DNA of 64,000 bases from Streptomyces griseorubiginosus (GCF_001514195.1 NZ_KQ948737.1:514012-578011); one strand, 5' to 3'. Counted from the first letter of the stretch, positions 50,641-59,051 are shown. Notes: generated by a model from the sequence alone, not told the origin. Numbers and translations: made by a program.

Positions 50641-50665
50641 CGATCGTGGAGTGAGGAAGGTTCCC

Positions 50666-51037
50666 ATGACCGAGGCAAGGGACGAACGGCGACCGGCGGG
50701 TGAACTGGAGGCGGCCGTGCTGGCCGCCCTGTGGGCCGCGGGCACCCCGCTCACCCCGGCCCAGGTCCAGGCGGAACTCTCCTCCGACCTGGCCCGCACG
50801 ACGGTGACCACGATCCTGTCCCGGCTGCACGAGAAGGGAACCCTCGAACGGGAGCGCCAGGGGCGCGGCTTCGCCTACCGACCCATAGAGGACCCGCACG
50901 GCCTGACCGCCCTGCGCATGCACGGCGAACTCGACCGCGACAGCGACCGGGCGACGGTCCTGGCCCGTTTCGTCGACCGGCTCAGCCCCGACGACGAGGA
51001 GGTCCTGCGTCAACTGCTCGAGGACGGCCCCCGATGA
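50666..51037 (+). CDS. BlaI/MecI-family transcriptional repressor
   Basis: A 123-residue repressor. The winged helix (about residues 12-75) reads LEAAVLAALWAAGTPLTPAQV, then RTTVTTILSRLHEKG and LERERQGRGFAYRP. The C-terminal helices make the dimer. Start ATG has GAGGAAGG 5 bases upstream. The stop overlaps the M56 gene by 4 bases. Family members dissociate from DNA after proteolysis or signalling by the partner membrane protein. Confidence 0.93.
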   Translation: MTEARDERRPAGELEAAVLAALWAAGTPLTPAQVQAELSSDLARTTVTTILSRLHEKGTLERERQGRGFAYRPIEDPHGLTALRMHGELDRDSDRATVLARFVDRLSPDDEEVLRQLLEDGPR

Positions 51038-51963
51038 TCACGCTGTTGCTGGTCCCGTTGCTGCTGCCCTGGGCCGCCCCCGCCCTGGCCCGCCGGGTGC
51101 CCGCCCGCTGTTCCCCGGTCGCCGCCCTGTGGGCCCTGACCGTCTCGGCCGTCCTCCTGGCGGGCGGCAGCGTGGCGGCGCTGGGCACCCTCGCCCTGAC
51201 CGGTCTGCTCAAGATCCCGGCCTTCGCCGCGCTGGGCGATCTGGTCCACCCGCTGCACACCCCATCGGAACGGGTGCTGCTGCCGCTCGCCGCGCTCGCG
51301 GCCGGACTGCTGACCCTGGCCGCCCTCACCCTCGGCCTGTCCCTCGTACGCCAGAGCGCGGGCCTGCGCAACGCCCGCGCCGCAGCCGACCGCCGGCCCG
51401 CCGCCGGTGACCTGTGCGTCATCGACTCCCCGCGTCCCGACGCCTACGCGCTCCCCGGGCGCCCGCACCGCATCGTCGTCACCACCGCCATGCTGCGCAG
51501 CCTCGACGCCTCCGAGCGTGAGGCACTCTTCGCGCACGAGCGGGCCCACAACAGCGGCGGCCACCACTGGTTCCTGGCGGTGGCCGAGCTCACCGCCCAC
51601 TGCCACCCGGCCCTGCGGCCGGTCCGGGACGCCATCCGGCTCGCCGTCGAACGGGCCGCCGACGAGGCCGCGGCGGGCACCGTGGGCGACCGGCGCCTCA
51701 CCGCGCGGGCCATCGCCCGCGCGGCACTGGCCACGAACGGCCGGGAGGCCGGCCGGCCGACGGTCACCCCCGCCGCGACCACGGGGCCGGTGCCCCAGCG
51801 CGTGGCCGCTCTCATGGCTCCCGCCCGCCCCGCGCGACGTGCCGTGCCGTGGATCGCCGCGCTGCTGGCCGCCTGCGCCGTACTCTCCTGCGCGACGGCG
51901 GCCACGGGGGCGGTCCGTGTCCATGAGGACATCGAGGTCGCCCAGGGTGAGACGGGCGGCTGA
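51034..51963 (+). CDS. M56-family membrane metallopeptidase (BlaR1-like without sensor)
   Basis: A 309-residue membrane protein with hydrophobic helices near residues 1-20, 30-55, 85-110 and 275-300. The zinc site is HERAH in LFAHERAHNSGGHHW with a downstream Glu (AVERAADEAAA). It has no penicillin-binding sensor domain, so it is the minimal BlaR1/MecR1-type partner of the BlaI repressor, common in streptomycetes. The inducing signal is unknown. Confidence 0.92.
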   Translation: MITLLLVPLLLPWAAPALARRVPARCSPVAALWALTVSAVLLAGGSVAALGTLALTGLLKIPAFAALGDLVHPLHTPSERVLLPLAALAAGLLTLAALTLGLSLVRQSAGLRNARAAADRRPAAGDLCVIDSPRPDAYALPGRPHRIVVTTAMLRSLDASEREALFAHERAHNSGGHHWFLAVAELTAHCHPALRPVRDAIRLAVERAADEAAAGTVGDRRLTARAIARAALATNGREAGRPTVTPAATTGPVPQRVAALMAPARPARRAVPWIAALLAACAVLSCATAATGAVRVHEDIEVAQGETGG

Positions 51964-51991
51964 GGCCGGGCGGACCGAAGGGGTGGAACCT

Positions 51992-52105
51992 ATGGGTCCT
52001 CTGGGTCCACTGGGTCCACCCGCACGGTTCATTGGCCGACGGTCGGAGCACAGGCGCCTGAGCCGTGTGGACTCCGGCGCCGGACCGGGCAGCAGCACTG
52101 CATGA
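51992..52105 (+). CDS. Candidate small ORF coupled to the VOC gene
   Basis: A 37-codon frame, ATG with AAGGGG 8 bases upstream. It encodes MGPLGPLGPPARF and then an Arg/Ser-rich tail; the first codons come from three copies of a 9-bp repeat (CTGGGTCCA type). Its stop overlaps the next start by 4 bases (ATGA). No homology is recognised. It may be a leader peptide or chance. Confidence 0.3.
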   Translation: MGPLGPLGPPARFIGRRSEHRRLSRVDSGAGPGSSTA

Positions 52106-52494
52106 AGCCCTCGCCGCGTTTCACTCTGGCCGCGACCACCCTCGACGCCCCGGACGCTCACGAACTCGCCCTGTTCTACCGGGACTTGCTGGGCTGGCCG
52201 GTGCGGAAGGAGGAACCCGGCTGGGTCGAGATCGCCCCGCACGACGGCGCGGCCGGGCTGTCGTTCCAGACAGAGCCGCGCTTCACCCGCCCTCAGTGGC
52301 CCACTGCTTCGGCCGGACAGCAGATGATGATGCATCTGGACATCGAGGTGGACGACCTGTCGTCGGCCGCCGACCGTGCCCTCGCTCTGGGAGCGACTCC
52401 CGCGGACTTCCAGCCCCAGGACGATGTGCGGGTGATGTTCGATCCGGTGGGCCACCCGTTCTGCCTCTTCGTGCGCGCCGACCCGGACGCCTAG
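52102..52494 (+). CDS. VOC-family (glyoxalase-like) protein
   Basis: A 130-residue vicinal-oxygen-chelate fold protein with two beta-alpha-beta-beta-beta units: FTLAATTLDAPDAHELALFYRDLLGWPV and QMMMHLDIEVDDLSSAADRALALGA, ending VMFDPVGHPFCLFV. Typical of actinobacterial glyoxalase/bleomycin-resistance-like proteins with unknown substrate. Confidence 0.88.
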   Translation: MKPSPRFTLAATTLDAPDAHELALFYRDLLGWPVRKEEPGWVEIAPHDGAAGLSFQTEPRFTRPQWPTASAGQQMMMHLDIEVDDLSSAADRALALGATPADFQPQDDVRVMFDPVGHPFCLFVRADPDA

Positions 52495-52498
52495 GAAT

Positions 52499-52550
52499 CA
52501 GGTCTCGACGGCCAGGAGTTCAGGTCTCGACGGCCAGGAGTCAGGTCTCG
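52499..52550. repeat. 21-22-bp tandem repeat across the BrkB stop
   Basis: CAGGTCTCGACGGCCAGGAG-T(T) occurs twice (52499-52520 and 52521-52541), and a partial third copy CAGGTCTCG (52542-52550) covers the last codons of the BrkB gene. The repeat lies between two convergent genes. Confidence 0.75.
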
Positions 52551-53611
52551 TCCAGCCTACGGACGTCCTCCTCGGTCCACGTCCGCGTGTCCCGCGGTTC
52601 GGTGTACGGCTCCTTGTCCGGGGGCAGGCCACCGACGATCGCCCGCTGCCGGACGCTCTCCGCGTCGAACTCCAGGCCGAGCAGGATGGCCAGGTTGGTG
52701 ATCCACAGCCACACGAGGAAGACGATGACGCCGGCCATGGTGCCGTAGGTCTTGTTGTACGAGGCGAAGTTGGCCACGTAGAACGCGAAGCCCGCGGAGG
52801 CGATCATCCAGATCAACAGGGCCAGGAGGCTGCCCGGGGTGATCCAACGGAAGCCCTTGACCTTGGCGTTGGGGGCGGCCCAGTAGAGGAGGGCGATCAT
52901 GAGGGTGACCAGGACGACGAGGACCGGCCACTTGGCGATCGCCCACACCGTCAGTGCCGCGTCCCCGATCCCGAGGGCGCTGCCGGCCTGGCGGGCGATG
53001 CCGCCGGTGAAGACGACGATCAGGGCGCTGGCCACGGCGAGGATCATCAACACGACCGTGAGCGCCACCCGGAGAGGAAGGATCTTCCAGACCGGGCGCC
53101 CCTCGGGCATGTCGTACACCCGGTTCGCGGCGCGGATGAACGCCGCGATGTAGCCGGAGGCCGACCAGACCGCCAGCACCAGGCCCACGATCGCCATGAG
53201 GGAGCCGGTGCCGGCGTTGCCCTGAAGTTGTTCGACGGCCCGGGTGATGATGTCGCGGGCCGAGCCGGGGGTGAGCTGCCTGAGGTTGTCGAGCACCTTG
53301 TCGGTGGCCGACTTGCCGGTCAGGCCCAGCAGGGACACCAGGACCAGCAGGGCCGGGAACAGCGACAGCACGCCGTAGTACGTGAGGGCGGCCGCGCGGT
53401 CGGTCAGCTCGTCGTCCTTGAACTCGCGCACGGCCCCTTTGAAGACCCCGCCCCATGCTCGTCGGGGCAGCCGGGTCGGAGTGTCGGGTGCGTCGCGCTC
53501 CACCTCGGGCCCCGGCCCGGCCTCCTCGGGCGCCGGAGTCCTTCGGTCCTCGGCCTCAGCCTCGACCTCGTCGTGATCCGCCTTGTGTCCTGGAAGATGC
53601 AGCCTCGCCAT
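52541..53611 (-). CDS. YihY/BrkB-family membrane protein
   Basis: A 356-residue membrane protein starting MARLHLPGHKAD, with an acidic low-complexity N-terminal tail of about 50 residues. The family core begins FKDDELTDRAAALTYYGVLSLFPALLVL and includes SGYIAAFIRAANRVYD, GFRWITPGSLLALLIWM and YNKTYGTMAGVIVFLVWLWITNLAILLG; six helices. Function unproved (once called RNase BN by mistake). It ends in a Glu/Arg-rich cytoplasmic tail. Confidence 0.92.
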   Translation of the reverse strand: MARLHLPGHKADHDEVEAEAEDRRTPAPEEAGPGPEVERDAPDTPTRLPRRAWGGVFKGAVREFKDDELTDRAAALTYYGVLSLFPALLVLVSLLGLTGKSATDKVLDNLRQLTPGSARDIITRAVEQLQGNAGTGSLMAIVGLVLAVWSASGYIAAFIRAANRVYDMPEGRPVWKILPLRVALTVVLMILAVASALIVVFTGGIARQAGSALGIGDAALTVWAIAKWPVLVVLVTLMIALLYWAAPNAKVKGFRWITPGSLLALLIWMIASAGFAFYVANFASYNKTYGTMAGVIVFLVWLWITNLAILLGLEFDAESVRQRAIVGGLPPDKEPYTEPRDTRTWTEEDVRRLDET

Positions 53612-53723
53612 GCCCGTCGGGTAACCCCGTCGCCGCCGCCTACGCGTCGAATCGTCTTTCTTCGCATGGGGCAGGTGCAGGTCGTCTTCCGCGCATCGGC
53701 AAATCAACCCTCCCGGCAAGGGG

Positions 53724-54827
53724 TCAGCTGTCGTAGTCGACCGTCAGTGTCTCCGAGGCGGGGAAGGACTGGCAGGTCAGGACGTAGCCCGCGTCGACCT
53801 CGGCGGGTTCCAGGGCGTAGTTGCGGCGCATGTCGGCCTCGCCTTCCGTGACCAGGGCGCGGCAGGTGCCGCAGACTCCGCCCTTGCAGGCGAACGGCAG
53901 GTCGGGGCGGGTCTTCTGGGCGCCGTCCAGGATGCTGCGGGCGCGGGAGAGGGCGCCGGTGGTGGAGCGGCCGTCGAGGGTGATGGTGACCTGGCTGACG
54001 GGGCCCTCGGTGGTGGCGTCCTCGTGGCGGACCTCGCGCACCGGCTCGTCGTCGGCGTAGAAGAGTTCCTGGTGGACGCGGTCGGCGGGGACCTTGAGGT
54101 CGGTGAGCACGCGCAGCGCGTCGCGGACCATGCCGTGCGGGCCGCACAGCCACCAGTGGTCGGCCGAGCCGACGTCCACCAGTGCGTCGACGAGCGCGGT
54201 GAGCCGCTCGGCGTCCAGGCGGCCGGAGAGCACCTCGGCCTCGCGCGGCTCGCGGGAGAGGACGTGCGCGAGCTGGAAGCGGGTGGGGTGGAGGTCCTTC
54301 AGGTCGGCGAGTTCGTCGGCGAACATCACAGAGTCGGTGCGGCGGTTGCCGTAGAAGAGGGTGACCCGGGAGCGGTCGTCGGCGGCGAGGACCGATTCGG
54401 CGATGGACAGCATCGGGGTGATGCCGGAACCGGCGGCGATCAGGACGTGGTGGCCGGGAGTGGCGAGGTCCGGGGTGAAGGCGCCGGTCGGTGCCATGAC
54501 CTCGACGACATCTCCGGGCGCGACCTCGCGCACCAGCCAGGACGAGAACAGACCGCCGGGCACCTCCCGCACACCGATGCGCGGCGGGGTGCCGGCCGGG
54601 GCGCAGATGGAGTACGACCGCCGCTCGTCCCGTCCGTCGACGCGGCGGCGCAGGGTGAGCGACTGTCCGGGGGCGAAGGCGAACTCCTCGGACAGTTCGT
54701 CGGGGATCTCGAAGGCGACGGTGGCCGCGTCCTCGCAGAGCCGCCGCACCTCGGCCACCCGCAGCGCGTGGAACGCGGGCCGGCGGCGCGGTGCCCGGAC
54801 CGGGGCGGGGCTCAACAGGTCCTCCAT
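53724..54827 (-). CDS. paaE: Phenylacetyl-CoA epoxidase reductase subunit PaaE
   Basis: A 367-residue electron-transfer subunit that brings NADPH electrons to the PaaABC monooxygenase. The FAD domain has RRSYSICAPAG, the NAD domain HHVLIAAGSGITPMLSIAESVL and WWLCGPHGMV. The C-terminal plant-type ferredoxin has CKGGVCGTCRALV plus LTCQSFP, giving the four Cys of the 2Fe-2S cluster. Start ATG overlaps the paaD stop by one base. Last gene of the paaABCDE operon. Confidence 0.95.
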   Translation of the reverse strand: MEDLLSPAPVRAPRRRPAFHALRVAEVRRLCEDAATVAFEIPDELSEEFAFAPGQSLTLRRRVDGRDERRSYSICAPAGTPPRIGVREVPGGLFSSWLVREVAPGDVVEVMAPTGAFTPDLATPGHHVLIAAGSGITPMLSIAESVLAADDRSRVTLFYGNRRTDSVMFADELADLKDLHPTRFQLAHVLSREPREAEVLSGRLDAERLTALVDALVDVGSADHWWLCGPHGMVRDALRVLTDLKVPADRVHQELFYADDEPVREVRHEDATTEGPVSQVTITLDGRSTTGALSRARSILDGAQKTRPDLPFACKGGVCGTCRALVTEGEADMRRNYALEPAEVDAGYVLTCQSFPASETLTVDYDS

Positions 54828-55429
54828 CAGATCTCCTTGACGTACTCGAACGGCTCGCGGCAGGCGCGGCAGCGCCACAGGGCCTTGCAGGAGGTGGCGC
54901 CGAACCGGGAGGTCTCCTCGGTGTCCGCCGAGCCGCAGAGCGGGCAGGCCACCTCGCGCCGGGTCGGGGACAGCACCAGCGGTACCGGGCCGGGCGCGGG
55001 CCGGGGTGCGGGGCCGGGCGGGGCGATGCCGTGCTCGGCGAGCTTGCGGCGCCCCTCGGGGCTGATCCAGTCGGTGGTCCAGGGCGGGTCCAGCAGGGTG
55101 CGGATCTCCACGCGCGCGTACCCGGCGTCCGACAGCCGGGCGGCCACCGCGGCACGCATCTCGGCCATCGCCGGGCAGCCGGAGTAGGTCGGGGTGAGGG
55201 TCGCGACCACCGTCCCGTCCGCCCCGACCTCGACGTCACGCAGCACCCCGAGGTCGGCCAGGGTGAGCATGGGCAGTTCGGGGTCCGGAACCGTCGAGGC
55301 GATCTGCCTGGCGCGCCCCGCGTCGGTAAAAGCGGCCGAGACGGTCGACGGGGTCGACTCGGTCGACGCAGCCGAGGCGGTCGACGCGGTCAAGGCGGTC
55401 GACGCGATTGACGCAGACGAGGCGGTCAC
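54827..55429 (-). CDS. paaD: Phenylacetyl-CoA epoxidase maturation subunit PaaD
   Basis: A 200-residue protein needed to mature the epoxidase, probably through metal-cluster handling. The MIP18-like domain has PDPELPMLTLADLGVLRDVEV and TYSGCPAMAEMRAAV; the C-terminal zinc ribbon has CPLCGSADT and WRCRACREPFEYV. I start at the GTG within a GTGA overlap with the paaC stop; another GTG lies one codon earlier. The first 35 residues are an unusual Ala/Ser/Thr-only stretch encoded by degenerate GTCGACGCG-like repeats. Confidence 0.93.
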   Translation of the reverse strand: MTASSASIASTALTASTASAASTESTPSTVSAAFTDAGRARQIASTVPDPELPMLTLADLGVLRDVEVGADGTVVATLTPTYSGCPAMAEMRAAVAARLSDAGYARVEIRTLLDPPWTTDWISPEGRRKLAEHGIAPPGPAPRPAPGPVPLVLSPTRREVACPLCGSADTEETSRFGATSCKALWRCRACREPFEYVKEI

Positions 55430-56256
55430 CACGTCGCCCCCGGATGCGCCCTGGCCACGGACTGCAACTCGGCCAGCAGCGGCGCGAGATGCTCGGTGTG
55501 GCGCCCCTCACGGCCCCGCCCGGGCAGCGGCTGCCAGGCGGGCATGCTCAGTCCGGCCGCCTCCGTCACCTGCCCGAGAACGGCGACCACCTCGTCCCGC
55601 ACGTCGAACGCCGAGAACAACTCGCCCAGGTAGGGCGCGACTTGACCCAGAGCCGCCTGAGTACGGCGCCGCGACTCCTCGGTGCCGTCACCGAGCCGTA
55701 CGGCCCATTCGGCGGCCCACTGCCGGTGGTACGCCAGCTCCTTGACGCCCTTGGCGGCGACGGCGGCGAGCACCGGGTCCGGATCCCGCGTCAGCCGCTC
55801 GAAGTGCGCGAGCCGCCAGCTGGACAGCACCAGCAGCCGGACGACACTGAACGCGAAGTCCCCGTTGGGCAGTTCGGCGAGGCGTACGTTGCGGAAGTCG
55901 TCGGGGTCCCGGAAGTACGCGTAGGCGTCCTCGCCGCGGCCGGTGCCGTCGGCCTGGCCGCAGCGGGCGTACAGCAGGCGGGCCTGGCCGAGGAGGTCGA
56001 GGCCGATGTTGGCCAGGGCCACCTCCTCCTCCAGTTCGGGCGCGCGGGTGGTCCACTCGGCGAGCCGCTGCGCCGAGACGAGGGCGTCGTCGCCGAGCGC
56101 GAGGCACAGCGCGGCGAGGTCCTCCCGGTCGACACCGGCCGGGACGGTGGTGTCCACGCCGTGCAGGGGGTCCTCGAAGCCGGTGCCGAACGCCCACCGG
56201 GCGTCGCTGTCGTCGTGTCCCTCGGCGAGGGTCATGTAGACGTGGTCGTCACTCAT
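55426..56256 (-). CDS. paaC: Phenylacetyl-CoA epoxidase structural subunit PaaC
   Basis: A 276-residue ferritin-like subunit forming the core heterodimer with PaaA. ALGDDALVSAQRLAEWTTRAPELEEEVALANIGLDLLGQAR and LAYHRQWAAEWAVRLGDGTEES are typical. It lacks a functional diiron site, as usual for PaaC. It lies 20 bp after paaB. Confidence 0.95.
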   Translation of the reverse strand: MSDDHVYMTLAEGHDDSDARWAFGTGFEDPLHGVDTTVPAGVDREDLAALCLALGDDALVSAQRLAEWTTRAPELEEEVALANIGLDLLGQARLLYARCGQADGTGRGEDAYAYFRDPDDFRNVRLAELPNGDFAFSVVRLLVLSSWRLAHFERLTRDPDPVLAAVAAKGVKELAYHRQWAAEWAVRLGDGTEESRRRTQAALGQVAPYLGELFSAFDVRDEVVAVLGQVTEAAGLSMPAWQPLPGRGREGRHTEHLAPLLAELQSVARAHPGATW

Positions 56257-56276
56257 GCCTGTTCCTCGGTGCGGGA

Positions 56277-56579
56277 CTAGATGTGCGGGACGTCGTCGGG
56301 GATGTCGTAGAAGGTGGGGTGGCGGTACACCTTGTCGGCGCTGGGCTCGAAGAAGGGGTCCTTCTCGTCGCGCGTGGAGGCCGCGATGTGCTCCGAGCGC
56401 ACGGCCCAGATGCTCACTCCCTCGTTGCGCCGCGTGTACAGGTCGCGGGCGTGGGTGAGGGCCATCCGGTCGTCGGCCGCGTGCAGCGAGCCCACGTGGA
56501 CGTGGTTCAGCCCGCGCTTGCCGCGTACGAAGATCTCGTACAGCGGCCAGTTCGCCCTGGTCGCCTGCTCGTCGCTCAT
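56277..56579 (-). CDS. paaB: Phenylacetyl-CoA epoxidase subunit PaaB
   Basis: A 100-residue subunit that bridges PaaAC dimers. It begins with the family pattern WPLYEIFVRGKRGLNHVHVG and has SLHAADDRMALTHARDLYTRR and VSIWAVRSEHI. Its ATG overlaps the paaA stop by 4 bases. Confidence 0.95.
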   Translation of the reverse strand: MSDEQATRANWPLYEIFVRGKRGLNHVHVGSLHAADDRMALTHARDLYTRRNEGVSIWAVRSEHIAASTRDEKDPFFEPSADKVYRHPTFYDIPDDVPHI

Positions 56580-57640
56580 ACCGCCGCTCCTTCGTGCGCG
56601 TCCGTCGACCGCTCGGCCGCGGGGGTCTGCTGCTCGGCCGCCGGGGTCTGCCGCCCGGGCCCGGGTGTCTGCCGCCCGGCCGCGCGTGCCTGCTGTTTCG
56701 CCGCGTGGGCCGCGGCCGCCTGCCGTACCCAGGCGCCGTCCTCGTGGGCGCTGCGACGCCGTTCGACGCGCTGCGCGTTGCACGGTCCGCCGCCCTTGAT
56801 GACCCGCATCAGCTCGTCCCAGTCGGGGGTGCCGAAGTCGTGCCGGCCGCGTTCCTCGTTCCACCGCAGCTCCGGGTCGGGCAGGGTCACGCCGAGCTTC
56901 TCGGCCTGCGGCACGGTCATGTCGACGAAGCGCTGCCGCAGCTCGTCGTTGCTGTGCCGCTTGATCTTCCAGGCCATGGAGGCCGCCGAGTTGGGGGAGT
57001 TGTCGTCGGGCGGGCCGAACATCATGAGGGACGGCCACCACCAGCGGTTCACCGCGTCCTGGACCATCTCCCGCTGGGCGTCGGTGCCGCGCATCATGGT
57101 CATCAGCAGTTCGTAGCCCTGCCGCTGGTGGAAGGACTCCTCCTTGCAGATCCGCACCATCGCGCGCGCGTAGGGGCCGTAGGAACTGCGGCACAGCGGC
57201 ACCTGGTTGCAGATGGCGGCGCCGTCCACGAACCAGCCGATCACGCCGACGTCGGCGAAGGTCGGCGTCGGGTAGTTGAAGATCGACGAGTACTTCTGAC
57301 GGCCCGCGATCAGCCGCTCGGTGAGGTCCGCGCGGTCCGCGCCGAGGGTCTCGGCGGCCGAGTACAGGTACAGGCCGTGCCCGGCCTCGTCCTGGACCTT
57401 CGCGAACAGGATCGCCTTGCGGCGCAGCGAGGGTGCGCGGGTGATCCACTCGCCCTCCGGCTGCATGCCGATGATCTCCGAGTGGGCGTGCTGGGCGATC
57501 TGGCGGATCAGCGTGTTGCGGTAGCCGTCGGGCATCCAGTCGCGCGGCTCGATGCGCTGGTCGCGGGCGATCGTCGCGTCGAAGTGCCTGTGGAGCTCCG
57601 GTTCGGCGGGCCCCGCCGGACCGGCCTGTGCGTCTGTCAT
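56576..57640 (-). CDS. paaA: Phenylacetyl-CoA epoxidase catalytic subunit PaaA
   Basis: A 354-residue diiron oxygenase subunit that epoxidises the ring of phenylacetyl-CoA. Iron-ligand segments are FAKVQDEAGHGLYLYSAAE and RICKEESFHQRQGYELLM (ExxH pattern). WDELMRVIKGGGPCNAQR ends the core. The last 45 residues are a lineage-specific Gln/Thr/Pro/Ala tail with repeats of QTPAAE. First gene of the operon; an operator-like sequence lies 14-30 bp upstream. Confidence 0.96.
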   Translation of the reverse strand: MTDAQAGPAGPAEPELHRHFDATIARDQRIEPRDWMPDGYRNTLIRQIAQHAHSEIIGMQPEGEWITRAPSLRRKAILFAKVQDEAGHGLYLYSAAETLGADRADLTERLIAGRQKYSSIFNYPTPTFADVGVIGWFVDGAAICNQVPLCRSSYGPYARAMVRICKEESFHQRQGYELLMTMMRGTDAQREMVQDAVNRWWWPSLMMFGPPDDNSPNSAASMAWKIKRHSNDELRQRFVDMTVPQAEKLGVTLPDPELRWNEERGRHDFGTPDWDELMRVIKGGGPCNAQRVERRRSAHEDGAWVRQAAAAHAAKQQARAAGRQTPGPGRQTPAAEQQTPAAERSTDAHEGAAV

Positions 57641-57653
57641 GGACTCTCCCCAA

Positions 57654-57669
57654 CCGACCGTTCGTTCGG
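57654..57669 (-). promoter_or_regulatory. Candidate TetR-type operator before paaA
   Basis: On the minus strand CCGAACGAACGGTCGG, matching 13 of 16 bases of the sequence in front of the thiolase gene. The repeated CG at 4-bp steps (ACCGACCGTTCGTTCGG) resembles paa repressor sites of actinobacteria. Confidence 0.55.
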
Positions 57670-57774
57670 CCAATTGTACGATGGTTTCCGCCGCGCTACC
57701 AGTGCCTCCGACGACCTTCACAGAAGGCACCCCACCAGCGCGGACGCCCCCCAACACCGGCCGCTCGAAGCGTC

Positions 57775-58998
57775 TCAGACGCGCTCCACCAGCATGGCGA
57801 CGCCCTGCCCCACGCCGACGCACAGCGTGGCGAGCCCCCTGCGGGCGTCCTCGCGTTCGAGTCGGCCCAGCAGCGTGAGCAGGATGCGCGCGCCCGAGCA
57901 GCCGAGGGGATGCCCCAGGGCGATCGCCCCGCCGTCGGCGTTGACCTTCTCCTCGTCCAGCTTCAGACGGCGGACGACGGCGAGAGCCTGCGCGGCGAAC
58001 GCCTCGTTCAGCTCGATCGCGCCCAGGTCCGCGGTCTGCCACCCGGCTCGGGCGAGGGCCTTCTCGGTGGCGGGCACCGGTCCGAGGCCCATGAGGTTCG
58101 GCTGGACGCCGGCCGAGGCGGAGGTGACGATCCGGGCGCGCGGGACGAGCCCGTACCGCTCCACGGCCGCCGCGCTCGCCACCACCAGCGCGGCCGCCCC
58201 GTCCGACAGCGGCGAGGAGGAGCCCGCGGTCACGATGCCGTCCGCGCGGAAGACGGTACGCAGCGTGCCCAGCTTCTCCAGCGTGGTGCCGGGACGCGGC
58301 CCCTCGTCCCGGGTGACCTCGCCGTCCTTCACCGGGACCGGCACGATCTCCCGGTCGAAGCGCCCGGCCGCCTGGGCCACGAGGGCCCGCTGGTGGCTGC
58401 GCAGGGCGAAGGCGTCGGAGTCGGCACGGGTGATGCCGTCGAGCGCGGCGACCTCCTCGGCGGTCTCGCCCATAGACAGCGTCACCTTCACCGCCTCGGG
58501 CCCGGCGTCCGCGGGCACGGCCCGGTCGGCGGCCGTGAAGCGCGGGTTGGTGAAGCGCCAGCCCAGGGAGGTGTCGTGCACCTCCCCCGGCTTGGCCCAG
58601 GGGGTGCCGGGCTTCGCCATCACCCAGGGGGCCCTGGTCATCGACTCCACTCCCCCGGCGACGACCATGTCCGCCTCCCCGGCACGGATCGCCTGGGCGG
58701 CGGAGGCGACCGCGGTCAGGCCCGACGCGCAGAGCCGGTTGACGGTGTAGCCGGGCACGGTGTGCGGGAGTCCGGCCAGCAGCACCGCCATGCGGGCCAC
58801 GTCCCGGTTGTCCTCGCCGGCCTGGTTGGCGGCGCCCAGGATCACCTCGTCCACCGCTTCGGCAGGCGCCCCGGAGCGCCGCAGCGCCTCTCCCACGACG
58901 AGGGCGGCCAGGTCGTCGGGGCGGACGGCGGCCAGGGCACCGCCGTAGCGGCCCTGCGGGGTGCGGGCGCCGTCGATCAGATAAACCTCGTCGGACAT
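57775..58998 (-). CDS. Thiolase (probable 3-oxoadipyl-CoA/acetyl-CoA acyltransferase)
   Basis: A 407-residue thiolase. The acyl-enzyme Cys is in NRLCASGLTAV; the catalytic His and second Cys are in GGAIALGHPLGCSGAR and LCVGVGQGVAM; NEAFAAQA is the substrate loop. Position between paaA and paaK supports the last step of phenylacetate breakdown, cleavage of 3-oxoadipyl-CoA to succinyl-CoA and acetyl-CoA. It also shares the operator-like 16-mer with paaA. Confidence 0.92.
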   Translation of the reverse strand: MSDEVYLIDGARTPQGRYGGALAAVRPDDLAALVVGEALRRSGAPAEAVDEVILGAANQAGEDNRDVARMAVLLAGLPHTVPGYTVNRLCASGLTAVASAAQAIRAGEADMVVAGGVESMTRAPWVMAKPGTPWAKPGEVHDTSLGWRFTNPRFTAADRAVPADAGPEAVKVTLSMGETAEEVAALDGITRADSDAFALRSHQRALVAQAAGRFDREIVPVPVKDGEVTRDEGPRPGTTLEKLGTLRTVFRADGIVTAGSSSPLSDGAAALVVASAAAVERYGLVPRARIVTSASAGVQPNLMGLGPVPATEKALARAGWQTADLGAIELNEAFAAQALAVVRRLKLDEEKVNADGGAIALGHPLGCSGARILLTLLGRLEREDARRGLATLCVGVGQGVAMLVERV

Positions 58999-59034
58999 GG
59001 GCGGACTCCTCTGCGTGGACCGTGCCGCAAGCTA

Positions 59035-59051
59035 ACCGAATGTTCGGTCGG
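59035..59051 (+). promoter_or_regulatory. Candidate TetR-type operator between thiolase and paaK genes
   Basis: ACCGAA-TG-TTCGGT is a 14-bp dyad with perfect 6-bp arms, extended by CGG. It lies 36 bp upstream of the thiolase start and may also serve paaK on the other side. Confidence 0.6.

Noticed and set aside
52899..53153. Plus-strand Thr/Arg-rich frames within the BrkB gene and similar antisense frames elsewhere
   Set aside because: These are typical high-GC shadow frames, rich in Arg, Ala, Pro and Ser, with no ribosome site and no domain.
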